16,247 nt of DNA from Clostridia bacterium (GCA_017430945.1 JAFRMB010000077.1:1-16247), one strand, 5' to 3'; positions 7,446 to 14,153 are shown, counted from the stretch's first letter. The notes: generated by a model not told the origin, from the sequence alone. Translations and numbers: made by a program.

Positions 7446-7469
7446 CACAGAGAACCGTCCCCGTGTGTT
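7444..7469 (+). repeat. right terminal palindrome of the RAYT element
   Basis: On the plus strand it begins AACACAGAGAACC and ends GTCCCCGTGTGTT. It matches the reverse complement of the left copy at most positions, making the two an inverted pair around the transposase gene. Confidence 0.8.
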
Positions 7470-7554
7470 TCCGGTTTTGCGGATCCCAGGCAGGATTCGC
7501 CCGCCGCGGCGTCGAATTACAGGAATCGTCGATCACTTCACCGGAGGAAAACCC
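7470..7554 (+). other. short spacer upstream of the NUDIX gene
   Basis: This spacer holds an 8-bp hairpin with one G-U pair, GCGGATCC/GGATTCGC, around 7477-7498, and a GGAGG ribosome binding site at 7543-7547. I could not find a clear sigma-A promoter for the NUDIX gene here. A weak plus-strand candidate, TTGTAC/TATAAC with a 15-nt spacer, lies inside the RAYT control region at about 7398-7424. Confidence 0.35.
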
Positions 7555-8079
7555 ATGTCTGAACTGCGTGACCAGCGCGGCATGACCGAAGAAGAGGCCA
7601 TTGCCGATTACAGGAGGCGCAACTATCCCAAGCCCGCGCTGACGGCGGACTGTGCCATTTTCGCCCGCGTCGGCGGGCGCCTCAGGCTCCTCATGATCCG
7701 AAGGGGCGGGCACCCGTGCCTCGGCTGCTGGGCGCTGCCTGGCGGATTTGCCGACGAGGGCGAGACCATCGAGCGCACCGCCGAGCGCGAGCTGGAAGAG
7801 GAAACGGGCCTGACGGGCATCCCCATGGCGCTGGTGGGCATCTACAGCGCGCCGGGGCGCGACAGGCGCGGCTGGACCGTCTCCGCCGCGTACGCCGCCT
7901 GTCTCCCCGACGGCCCAGAGAACGCGGTCGCGGGCGATGACGCCGCCGAGACCGCCTGGGTGGACGTGCGCCGCGGCGACGACGGGCGCATCGACATCGC
8001 CCTGCCGGACGATGCGGGCATCGCTTTCGACCATCGACAGATCATCGAGGACGCCGTGCGCGTCACCGGTATCCTGTGA
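7555..8079 (+). CDS. NUDIX hydrolase
   Basis: NUDIX enzymes split nucleoside diphosphates linked to another moiety. The 174-residue protein carries a perfect Nudix box at residues 64-86: GFADEGE, then seven residues, then RELEEETGL, providing the Mg-binding REXXEE glutamates. The preceding PALTADCAIF and CWALPGG and the following YSAPGRDRRGWTVSAAY resemble the ADP-ribose pyrophosphatase/NrtR-like branch, so ADP-ribose or a related sugar nucleotide is a plausible substrate. That assignment is inferred. No NrtR-type C-terminal winged helix is present. The start at 7555 has GGAGG 7 nt upstream; an open frame extends upstream but lacks a better start. The dipeptidase gene begins 17 nt after its stop, so the two are probably cotranscribed. 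Confidence 0.92.
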   Translation: MSELRDQRGMTEEEAIADYRRRNYPKPALTADCAIFARVGGRLRLLMIRRGGHPCLGCWALPGGFADEGETIERTAERELEEETGLTGIPMALVGIYSAPGRDRRGWTVSAAYAACLPDGPENAVAGDDAAETAWVDVRRGDDGRIDIALPDDAGIAFDHRQIIEDAVRVTGIL

Positions 8080-8096
8080 CAAGAGGAGGGCTCGAT

Positions 8097-9011
8097 ATGT
8101 TCATAGCTGACGCACACTGCGACACATTGTACGAGATCGCCATCTGCGGCACCGCGCCGGAGCGCTGCGTGGTCACGCCGGAGCGGCTGGCGGCCGGCGG
8201 CGTGGGGATCCAGACCTTCGCGCTGTTCTGCGGCAAGCACGGCACCCAGGGCACGGCCTATATGGACGGCGTCAGGATGCTGGCGGCCGTCCCAAAGGTC
8301 GGCGTGCCGGTGCTGACCGGCGATCTGCCCGATGCGCCGTCCGAGGCGCCCGCCGGCATCATCTCCTGCGAGGGCGGAGAGATGCTGGAGGGATCGCTTG
8401 AGCGCCTGGATGAATTCATGGAGAAGGCGCGGCTCCGGATGATCGCGCTGACCTGGAATTTCGAAAACGAGATCGGCTATCCCGCAGCCGGCGGTACGGC
8501 GTACGGTCTCAAGCCCTTCGGCTTCGAGCTGCTGCATGCGATGGACCGCATGGGCGTGATCGCCGACACCTCTCATTTGAACGCTGCCGGTTTCTGGGAC
8601 GTGATCGAACACGCTCAGATCCCGCCGATGGCCAGTCACTCCGACTGCAAGTGGCTGTGCGACGTGCCCCGAAACCTGGATCGGGATCAGGTCAAGGCGC
8701 TGATCGAGCGCGGCGGGTTCATCGGCATCAACTTCTATTCGGAATTCCTCAGAAGCGGCGCGCCGGCGACCCTGGACGATGTCGTGCGCCACATCGACGC
8801 CATCTGCGAGATGGGCGGTGAACACGTGCTGGGCTTCGGATCAGACTTTGACGGCATCGAATCCTGGCCCGAGGGGCTCGGCGATCCCTCCGCCTTCCCC
8901 GTGCTGCTCGACGCGCTGCGGCGTCGCGGCTACTCCGACCAGACGCTCGCGGACATCGCCGGGCTGAACTTCTGGCGCGCGCTGAAGGCCGCGGAGGCCC
9001 GCCGCGCATAA
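8097..9011 (+). CDS. membrane-dipeptidase family protein (peptidase M19)
   Basis: M19 enzymes are binuclear zinc peptidases that hydrolyse dipeptides, including ones with D-residues. The 304-residue protein has the first ligand pair in DAHCDTL (H7, D9), a bridging glutamate in SCEGGEML (E92), H160 in IADTSHL, H181 in ASHSDCKWL, and the conserved active-site GFGSDFDGI at 246-254. All the expected metal ligands are therefore present. No signal peptide or transmembrane segment is visible, so it should be cytoplasmic despite the family name, as for most bacterial members. The start at 8097 has GAGGAGGG 6 nt upstream; an earlier in-frame ATG would overlap the NUDIX stop and lacks a binding site. 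It ends just before a terminator-like structure. Confidence 0.93.
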   Translation: MFIADAHCDTLYEIAICGTAPERCVVTPERLAAGGVGIQTFALFCGKHGTQGTAYMDGVRMLAAVPKVGVPVLTGDLPDAPSEAPAGIISCEGGEMLEGSLERLDEFMEKARLRMIALTWNFENEIGYPAAGGTAYGLKPFGFELLHAMDRMGVIADTSHLNAAGFWDVIEHAQIPPMASHSDCKWLCDVPRNLDRDQVKALIERGGFIGINFYSEFLRSGAPATLDDVVRHIDAICEMGGEHVLGFGSDFDGIESWPEGLGDPSAFPVLLDALRRRGYSDQTLADIAGLNFWRALKAAEARRA

Positions 9012-9043
9012 GCGCCGGCGCCGGCCAAAGGATTTTGGAAAGA

Positions 9044-9089
9044 CGGGCATCGCCACCGGCCGAGGCCGCGGCCCTGCCCGCATTTTTTT
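9044..9089 (+). terminator. intrinsic terminator or attenuator abutting the GTPase gene
   Basis: A CGGGCA/TGCCCG stem (9044-9049 with 9075-9080) encloses a smaller CGGC/GCCG hairpin with loop CGAG. It is followed by CA and seven T residues (9083-9089). This is a good terminator for the NUDIX-dipeptidase unit. The run of T ends only 5 nt before the GTPase ATG, so it may instead attenuate that gene. The GC-palindromic stretch at 9012-9026 could pair with the inner arm as an alternative fold. Confidence 0.75.
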
Positions 9090-9094
9090 GAGAT

Positions 9095-11047
9095 ATGACC
9101 AACAAGATCATCGGGGTGCTGGCCCACGTGGACGCCGGCAAGACCACGTTTTCAGAGCAGATCCTGTGCCACGCGGGCGTGCTGCGCAGGGCCGGCCGGG
9201 TGGACCACGGCGATGCCTTCCTGGATGCCCATCCGCTGGAGCGCCGGCGCGGCATCACGATCTTCTCCGACCAGGCCGTGTTCGAGCGTGACGCGGCGCG
9301 CTGGTTCTGGGTGGATACCCCTGGGCACGCGGACTTTGCCGCCGAGATGGAGCGCGCCGTGTCGGTGCTGGACTACGCCGTGGTGGTGATATCCGGACCC
9401 GACGGCGTCCAGAGCCATACCGAGGCCATATGGGCGCTGCTCGAGCGCTATGGCGTGCCGGCTTTCGTATTCATCAACAAGACGGACAGGGCCGGCTGCG
9501 ATCCGTCCGGGGTGCTCGCGGAGATGAAGCGTCTGCTGTCCCCCGACTGCGTAGACATGCACGGCTTCTGCGGCGGCGCCTTGCCGGAAGCGCTGATGGA
9601 GGCCGTCGCCGAGCGCGACGAGGCACTGCTCGAACGGCTGATGGAGGGGGATATCGACGGCGGCGATTGGCTCGGGGCGCTGCGCGGACAGATCGCGCGC
9701 CGCGAGCTGTTCCCCGTCTACAGCGGCGCCGCGCTGCTCGACCGGGGCGTTTCGGAGTGTCTGGACGCGCTGTCCCTTCTGACGCTCGGCACCGAGCCGG
9801 ACGGCGGTCCGTTCGACGCGCTGGTGACCCGCGTCCGCCACGACGCCCAGGGCAACCGCGTGTGCTTCTTCCGCGTGATCTCCGGTTCGGTGGTCGTGCG
9901 CGAGTCCGTCATGCTGCCGGGCGGCGAGCAGGCGAAGCTCAATGACCTGCGGCTGTACACCGGCGAGCGCTTCGCGCAGATCGGACGGGCCGAACGCGGC
10001 ATGCTGTGCGCCGCGCCCGGGGTGCACGAGGTCCGGCCAGGCGACCACATCGGCACAGGCGCCGGCCGGCACAATCGATTTGATTCGGAGCCGATGCTGG
10101 CCGCTTCGGTGACGTGGGACCGATCCGCCGTTCCGGCGTCGAGGGTGCTTCAGGCGCTGCGCACGCTGGAAGAGGAGGATCCGGCGCTGCACGTGACCGT
10201 CAACGCTGCGTCGGACGGCATCGACATCCGCGTCATGGGACCCATCCAGCTGGAGGTGCTCCGGCAGCTGCTCCAGGACCGCTGGGCGCTCGACGTGAGC
10301 TTCGGCAGGCTTCGCGTCGTGTATCAGGAGACCATCGCCGCCCCTGCCGTCGGCATCGGCCACTATGAGCCCCTGAAGCACTACGCCGAGGTGCAGCTGC
10401 GGCTGTCGCCCGGGCCGAGGGGCAGCGGGATCACCTTTGCGTCCGCGTGTCACGTGGACGAGCTGGCGCTCAACTGGCAGCGGCTCATCGAGACCCACGT
10501 GTTCGAGAAGGCGCACAAGGGCGTGCTCATCGGCGCGCCCCTGACGGATGTGAAGGTCGAGCTGCTGCACGGAAGGGCACATCTCAAGCACACGGAAGGC
10601 GGCGACTTCCGTCAGAGCACCTACCGCGCCATCCGCAACGCGCTCATGTATGCCCAAAGCGTGCTGCTGGAGCCCGTGTGCCGGTTCTCGCTGCGGGCGC
10701 CGACGGACGACTACGGCCGCGTGATGGGCGACCTCACCCGCATGCAGGCGCGGCTGGATCCCCCGGTGATGTCGGACACACGCTTCGCGCTGACCGGCGA
10801 GGCGATCTTCGAGGCCTTCTCCGGATATATCACCGAATTCATGGCCGCGACGCACGGGCGCGGCGCGCTGCAATACCGCCTGGACCACTATGCGCCCTGC
10901 CGCAACGCCGAGGCCGTCATCGCCGCAGCCGGCTACGATCCCCTGGCCGACGACACGCCGGACTCGGTTTTCTGCGCGCACGGCGCCGGCTACAACGTCC
11001 CCTGGCACGAAGTCCGCGCACACGCACACACGCCGCCGGAGACGTGA
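9095..11047 (+). CDS. EF-G/Tet(M)-like translation-factor GTPase
   Basis: These GTPases bind the ribosome like EF-G; some members (Tet(M), Tet(O)) dislodge tetracycline, others have no known role. The 650-residue protein has all G motifs: AHVDAGKTT (10-18), RGIT (53-56), DTPGH (74-78), NKTD (128-131) and YSGA (209-212). Domains II to V of the EF-G fold follow, including EPLKHYAEVQ and GDFRQSTYRAIRNAL. The C-terminus, DSVFCAHGAGYNVPW at 623-637, has a Cys-x-His pair. I associate this tail with chromosomal clostridial proteins of unknown function, not with Tet(M). Resistance should not be assumed. The start is forced by an in-frame stop at 9089-9091. No Shine-Dalgarno is visible, because the preceding bases are the terminator's T-run. 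A strong terminator follows. Confidence 0.9.
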   Translation: MTNKIIGVLAHVDAGKTTFSEQILCHAGVLRRAGRVDHGDAFLDAHPLERRRGITIFSDQAVFERDAARWFWVDTPGHADFAAEMERAVSVLDYAVVVISGPDGVQSHTEAIWALLERYGVPAFVFINKTDRAGCDPSGVLAEMKRLLSPDCVDMHGFCGGALPEALMEAVAERDEALLERLMEGDIDGGDWLGALRGQIARRELFPVYSGAALLDRGVSECLDALSLLTLGTEPDGGPFDALVTRVRHDAQGNRVCFFRVISGSVVVRESVMLPGGEQAKLNDLRLYTGERFAQIGRAERGMLCAAPGVHEVRPGDHIGTGAGRHNRFDSEPMLAASVTWDRSAVPASRVLQALRTLEEEDPALHVTVNAASDGIDIRVMGPIQLEVLRQLLQDRWALDVSFGRLRVVYQETIAAPAVGIGHYEPLKHYAEVQLRLSPGPRGSGITFASACHVDELALNWQRLIETHVFEKAHKGVLIGAPLTDVKVELLHGRAHLKHTEGGDFRQSTYRAIRNALMYAQSVLLEPVCRFSLRAPTDDYGRVMGDLTRMQARLDPPVMSDTRFALTGEAIFEAFSGYITEFMAATHGRGALQYRLDHYAPCRNAEAVIAAAGYDPLADDTPDSVFCAHGAGYNVPWHEVRAHAHTPPET

Positions 11048-11102
11048 TCCCCGCGTGGACACACGGCTGCCGTAGCAGCGCTTTCTTCGCTATGATCTGA
11101 CG

Positions 11103-11140
11103 AACGGGGCCGACCCCCGGATGGAGGTCGGCCCCGTTTT
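11103..11140 (+). terminator. strong intrinsic terminator after the GTPase gene
   Basis: A perfect 13-bp stem, AACGGGGCCGACC/GGTCGGCCCCGTT with a 10-nt loop, is followed on the plus strand by TTTTCTTG. It sits between the convergent GTPase and ribF genes. The minus-strand flank is GTTCGTC, so it may also stop transcription from ribF, less efficiently. Confidence 0.92.
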
Positions 11141-11182
11141 CTTGTGTATGTACGGATCCCGCGACAGATGTGCCGATGACGT

Positions 11183-11749
11183 TCACCCTCTGTTCGCGGG
11201 GATGTCCAGCAGCCGGTTGGCGTGCGCGATCTCGCCCGCCGCCAGCAGCGCGCGCACATAGGTCGAGGAGGCCACCACACTGCCGTCCATGACCGGCGCC
11301 ACCACGAGCGCGCGATAGCCCAGCTCGCCGGCCATGCTGCGGACGAGATCGGCGTTGCCGCGCCCGCCGGCGCCAAACGTATAGTTCTCACCCACAACGA
11401 TGGCTCTGACGCGCATGTTCGAGACCAGCTGTCGAATGTATACCTCCGGCTCGATCGCGGCAAATGCCGGGGTAAAGGCCTTGACCAGCGCGTAATCCGC
11501 GCCGAGCCGCTCGAATTTCAAAAGGTTCTGCTCCAGCGTCAGCAGCTGCTTCGGCGCGCGCTCAGGCCTGATGACCGACAGCGGATGCCGGTCGAACGTA
11601 CATACCACGCACCGGCAGTTCATCGACCGCGCCAGCGTCACCGCGTTGCGTATGAGCTCCTGATGGCCGATGTGCACGCCGTCGAACATGCCCAGGGCCG
11701 CTACGCTCCCCTCTTCGAGAAATGCCTTTTCATCGTAGATGATCTTCAT
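11183..11749 (-). CDS. ribF: truncated RibF: FMN adenylyltransferase (FAD synthetase) domain only
   Basis: Normal bacterial RibF (~310 residues) joins an N-terminal FAD synthetase to a C-terminal riboflavin kinase. This 188-residue protein has the complete first domain: MFDGVHIGHQ (21-30, nucleotidyltransferase HxGH), TFDRHPL (51-57), VGENYTFGAGGRG (119-131) and SSTYVRALLAAGEI (161-174). It then ends LLDIPANRG exactly where the linker to the kinase (usually LLGRPY) should begin. No kinase sequence appears in any frame before the terminator at 11103-11140. Its ATG overlaps the truB stop (ATGA), with GGAGGG 6 nt upstream. The enzyme could still make FAD from FMN; riboflavin phosphorylation would need another gene. 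Monofunctional FAD synthetases of this kind are known in Listeria. Confidence 0.9.
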   Translation of the reverse strand: MKIIYDEKAFLEEGSVAALGMFDGVHIGHQELIRNAVTLARSMNCRCVVCTFDRHPLSVIRPERAPKQLLTLEQNLLKFERLGADYALVKAFTPAFAAIEPEVYIRQLVSNMRVRAIVVGENYTFGAGGRGNADLVRSMAGELGYRALVVAPVMDGSVVASSTYVRALLAAGEIAHANRLLDIPANRG

Positions 11750-12666
11750 TCGTTTCCCTCCGGATGATCGTTTTCGGGCCGGTAGAGCATCGCCCTGAAC
11801 CGGATGCTGCCGTCAGGCTGCGCCTGCCCGATGCCGGCGAAGGCGTCGTTCAGATAGACGCGCACCGCATCCGCCGCCGGAGCCGGCTCGCTCAGCCACT
11901 GTGGTTTCAGTGGATTGCCGTTGCAGACCGCGTGGCGGCATCGCTTCCCGACGCGGACGGCGGGAAGATGTCCGAGCGGCGCGTCCATCGGCAGCAGCGC
12001 ATCCCCCAGCCTGCCGGCTTTTGCCAGTGCGTCGATCTGCTGAAGGCTCAGCGCCTGTTCGATGTCGAATGCGCCGGCCGCCGTGCGCTCGAGCGTCAGC
12101 ATATGACCGCCGCAGCCCAGCGCCCGTCCGATGTCATGGCACAGCGTGCGGATATACACGCCCTTGCCGCAGCGGATGCGCAGCATATGGACGTCGCCGG
12201 GCTCCTGCCCGACATACTCGATGTCATCCACCCGGCACGCCCGCGGTTCAAGATCCACGGCCTCGCCGCGACGCGCCAGCTCGTAGAGCCGCCGGCCGTC
12301 CCGCTTGAGCGCGGAGTACATCGGCGGGACCTGTTCGATGTTCCCGATGAAGCCGGGAAGCACTGCCCGCACCTCAGCCTCTCCCGCCGTCACGACATGG
12401 CGCGCCGTCACCTGCCCGGTGGCGTCCTGCGTGTCTGTCGCGATGCCCAGCTTCAGCCGCGCCACATAGGTCTTTTGCTTGTCGATGATGTAGCCGAAGA
12501 GCCGCGTCGCCGCACCGATGCACACCGGCAGCACGCCGGAAGCCTCTGGATCGAGCGTGCCGCCGTGGCCGACGGCTGTCCCCTTCGGAAGCTGCCTGCG
12601 CACATGGACCACCACGTCGGACGACGTGCAGCCCGTCGGCTTGTTCACAATCAAAAATCCATTCAT
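11746..12666 (-). CDS. truB: tRNA pseudouridine(55) synthase
   Basis: TruB isomerises U55 in the T-loop of nearly all tRNAs and also acts as a tRNA chaperone. The 306-residue protein begins MNGFLIVNKPTGCTSSD and has the catalytic aspartate D39 in GHGGTLDPEASGVLPV. It also has KTYVARLKLGIATDTQDATG (65-84), QVPPMYSALKRDGRRLYELAR, and CGKGVYIRTL (166-175), and ends with a PUA-like RNA-binding region (~230-306). The length is normal. Its start overlaps the nrnA stop and its stop overlaps the ribF start, both as ATGA, indicating translational coupling along the operon. Confidence 0.97.
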   Translation of the reverse strand: MNGFLIVNKPTGCTSSDVVVHVRRQLPKGTAVGHGGTLDPEASGVLPVCIGAATRLFGYIIDKQKTYVARLKLGIATDTQDATGQVTARHVVTAGEAEVRAVLPGFIGNIEQVPPMYSALKRDGRRLYELARRGEAVDLEPRACRVDDIEYVGQEPGDVHMLRIRCGKGVYIRTLCHDIGRALGCGGHMLTLERTAAGAFDIEQALSLQQIDALAKAGRLGDALLPMDAPLGHLPAVRVGKRCRHAVCNGNPLKPQWLSEPAPAADAVRVYLNDAFAGIGQAQPDGSIRFRAMLYRPENDHPEGNE

Positions 12667-13646
12667 GCGTCGTCCAGCGCCTTTCGCGCCAATGCCAGCG
12701 CCTGCCCGAGCGCCGTATCCATATCTGCCTGCAGCGTCGCGCCCGCCGCCCTCGCGTGACCGCCGCCGCCCAGCGGCATGGCGATGTCCCGGGCCACGTC
12801 CACCGGCGGCGCAGAACGCAGCGACAGCTTCGTATCCGTCCCCCGCTGTTCGGCCAGCACCGCGACGCACACGCCCTCGATCTCCAACAGATAATTGACG
12901 ATGCCCTCGTTGTCTTCCCGCAGTGCGCGCGCCTGCAGGAGCATGTCCTCCGTCAGCCGCGCCCAAGCCAGCCTGCCGTCATCCGAGACTTCCAGCTCCG
13001 ACAGCACCAGCCCAAGGAGCTTCGTGCGCCCGTAACTGCGGGTGCGATAGAGCCGGCGCGTGATGTCCGCCACGTCGATGCCCGCCGCGATGCAGCGCGC
13101 CGCCGCCGTCATCGTCTGCGGCCGGGTATTCGAATAGTTGAACTGCCCGCAGTCGGTGGAGATGGCCACGAAGAGACACTCGGCGATCTCCCGCGTCATC
13201 GGAACGCCCAGCGCCGAGATCAGCTCCAGCGCCAGCTCGCCGACCGCCGCTGCCCCGCCGTCCAGCGCATACCGCCCGCCGAAACCGGCATTCGTCGCAT
13301 GATGGTCGATCGCCGCGTTTTCCGAGCAGCTCTCGAACAGCGCGCGTCCCGCCTCGCCCAGCCGGCTCTCGTCCGACACATCGACCGCCAGCGCAGCTGC
13401 AGGTGCAAAAGGCATCTGATCGCAGGTGTCCAGTACGGTCGCAGCGCCGGGCATCCAGCCGTACATCTTCGGGATCCCGCCTGGCAGGCACACCGTCGCG
13501 CGCCTGCCCAGGGCCACGAGCGCGTGCCGGATCGCCAGTGCAGAGCCCACGGCATCCCCGTCGGGATTCACGTGTCCAAGCAGCACCAGGTCGTCCTGCT
13601 GCTTCAGCCAGCCGGCCAGCGCCTCAATCGTCACTCTCTGCGCCAT
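12663..13646 (-). CDS. nrnA: bifunctional oligoribonuclease/PAP phosphatase (DHH/DHHA1)
   Basis: NrnA degrades nano-RNAs of a few nucleotides and dephosphorylates 3'-phosphoadenosine 5'-phosphate, replacing Orn in Firmicutes. The 327-residue protein has the DHH-family Mn sites in order: GHVNPDGDAVGS (24-35), the aspartate of AVDVSD, and IDHHATN (113-119). The C-terminal DHHA1 domain carries GGGGHARAAG (293-302), which binds the substrate. The length is typical. The start at 13646 lies inside the rbfA gene by 23 nt and has GAAGGAG about 10 nt upstream. Placement between rbfA and truB is the usual Firmicute order. Confidence 0.96.
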   Translation of the reverse strand: MAQRVTIEALAGWLKQQDDLVLLGHVNPDGDAVGSALAIRHALVALGRRATVCLPGGIPKMYGWMPGAATVLDTCDQMPFAPAAALAVDVSDESRLGEAGRALFESCSENAAIDHHATNAGFGGRYALDGGAAAVGELALELISALGVPMTREIAECLFVAISTDCGQFNYSNTRPQTMTAAARCIAAGIDVADITRRLYRTRSYGRTKLLGLVLSELEVSDDGRLAWARLTEDMLLQARALREDNEGIVNYLLEIEGVCVAVLAEQRGTDTKLSLRSAPPVDVARDIAMPLGGGGHARAAGATLQADMDTALGQALALARKALDDA

Positions 13647-13989
13647 GGGGCTGCGTCTCCTTCAAAAGCTGGTTGATGTGCGCCGCGTACTCGATGTTGG
13701 TGTCCAGTTCGAACTGGATCTCGGGCACATACCGCAGATCCACGTTGCGGCCGAGCTCCCGGCGCACGAAGCCCGCGGCCTTTTTCAGCGCCGCCATCAT
13801 ATCCTTGCGCCTGTCTTCCTCGAGGATGCTCACGCGCACCTTGCAGTAGCGCAGATCCCGCGTGACCTCGCAGCGCACGATGGACCACGTACCGCCGATG
13901 CGCGGGTCATTGAGGTCATCGCGTATGATCCTGTCGATCGCCTTGTGGCACTCCTGCGAGATCCTGTCTATACGGTCAAAAGAAGCCAT
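13624..13989 (-). CDS. rbfA: 30S ribosome-binding factor A
   Basis: RbfA is a cold-adaptation and assembly factor that binds the 30S subunit near the 5' end of 16S rRNA. The 121-residue protein has the KH-type fold signatures RIIRDDLNDPRI (20-31), VTRDLRYCKVRVSIL, and FVRRELGRNVDLRYVPEIQF (74-93). The start at 13989 has GGAGGA 4 nt upstream; an upstream in-frame ATG would run through the hairpin element and gives no homologous residues. It overlaps nrnA by 23 nt. The 164-nt gap to infB is unusually long for this otherwise compact operon. Confidence 0.96.
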   Translation of the reverse strand: MASFDRIDRISQECHKAIDRIIRDDLNDPRIGGTWSIVRCEVTRDLRYCKVRVSILEEDRRKDMMAALKKAAGFVRRELGRNVDLRYVPEIQFELDTNIEYAAHINQLLKETQPHGAESDD

Positions 13990-14013
13990 GTTTCCTCCGT
14001 TCGTCGCTGTTCG

Positions 14014-14040
14014 CACCGACCGATACGGGATCGGTCGGTG
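14014..14040 (-). promoter_or_regulatory. 11-bp perfect hairpin before rbfA
   Basis: CACCGACCGAT pairs perfectly with ATCGGTCGGTG around a 5-nt loop. It ends 25 nt before the rbfA start, just upstream of its ribosome binding site. No U-run follows on the minus strand, so it is more likely a stability element, processing site or operator than a terminator. Confidence 0.6.
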
Positions 14041-14047
14041 TATGCCA

Positions 14048-14109
14048 CAGGGGCGCCGATGCGGCGCCCGTCCCGGCATGACCCGGCGGGCGGCGCATCG
14101 CCGCCCCTG
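14048..14109. repeat. 62-bp MITE-like nested hairpin element in the infB-rbfA gap
   Basis: The outer ends are inverted repeats, CAGGGGCG and CGCCCCTG. Inside lie two perfect 8-bp hairpins with mirrored 3-nt loops: GGGCGCCG-ATG-CGGCGCCC (14051-14069) and GGGCGGCG-CAT-CGCCGCCC (14088-14106). The whole unit can fold as one long arm or as two side hairpins. The regular design, with no coding content, suggests a dispersed intergenic repeat. A genome-wide copy count would be needed to prove that. Confidence 0.65.
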
Positions 14110-14153
14110 CTACGGGCAACTGCCGCCAGTATTCGTCCTGATCCTCACACCTG

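Larger units (their letters stand above)
6612..7469 (-). mobile_element. solitary RAYT/IS200-like element with flanking palindromes
   Basis: The ~860-bp unit consists of one HUH transposase gene bounded by two imperfect palindromes that are inverted copies of each other. The left one abuts the stop codon and the right one touches the gene's promoter. I see no partner TnpB gene and no obvious target duplication. This layout fits RAYT-type elements, in which a chromosomally fixed Y1 transposase is linked to REP-like palindromes. Its lower GC content than the surrounding genes is consistent with transfer. Confidence 0.75.

Noticed and set aside
9035..9091. An 18-codon TTG-initiated leader peptide through the terminator, ending 3 nt before the GTPase ATG.
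   Set aside because: Its only Shine-Dalgarno-like bases (AAAGGA) are 2 nt from the TTG, too close, and the start codon is weak. The frame may simply reflect GC-rich sequence.
9095..11047. Calling the GTPase a tetracycline resistance gene.
   Set aside because: Family-level similarity is clear, but the C-terminal tail differs from Tet(M/O) and no domain IV evidence could be weighed, so resistance is not supported.
9152..11062. Long open frame of 636 codons on the minus strand opposite the GTPase.
   Set aside because: It is His/Arg/Gln-rich with no family motifs and mirrors the GTPase codons, so it is a GC-driven shadow.
11048..11182. A frameshifted riboflavin kinase remnant after ribF.
   Set aside because: All frames between the ribF stop and the terminator lack kinase motifs such as the conserved Pro-Thr-Ala-Asn signature, so deletion fits better than frameshift.
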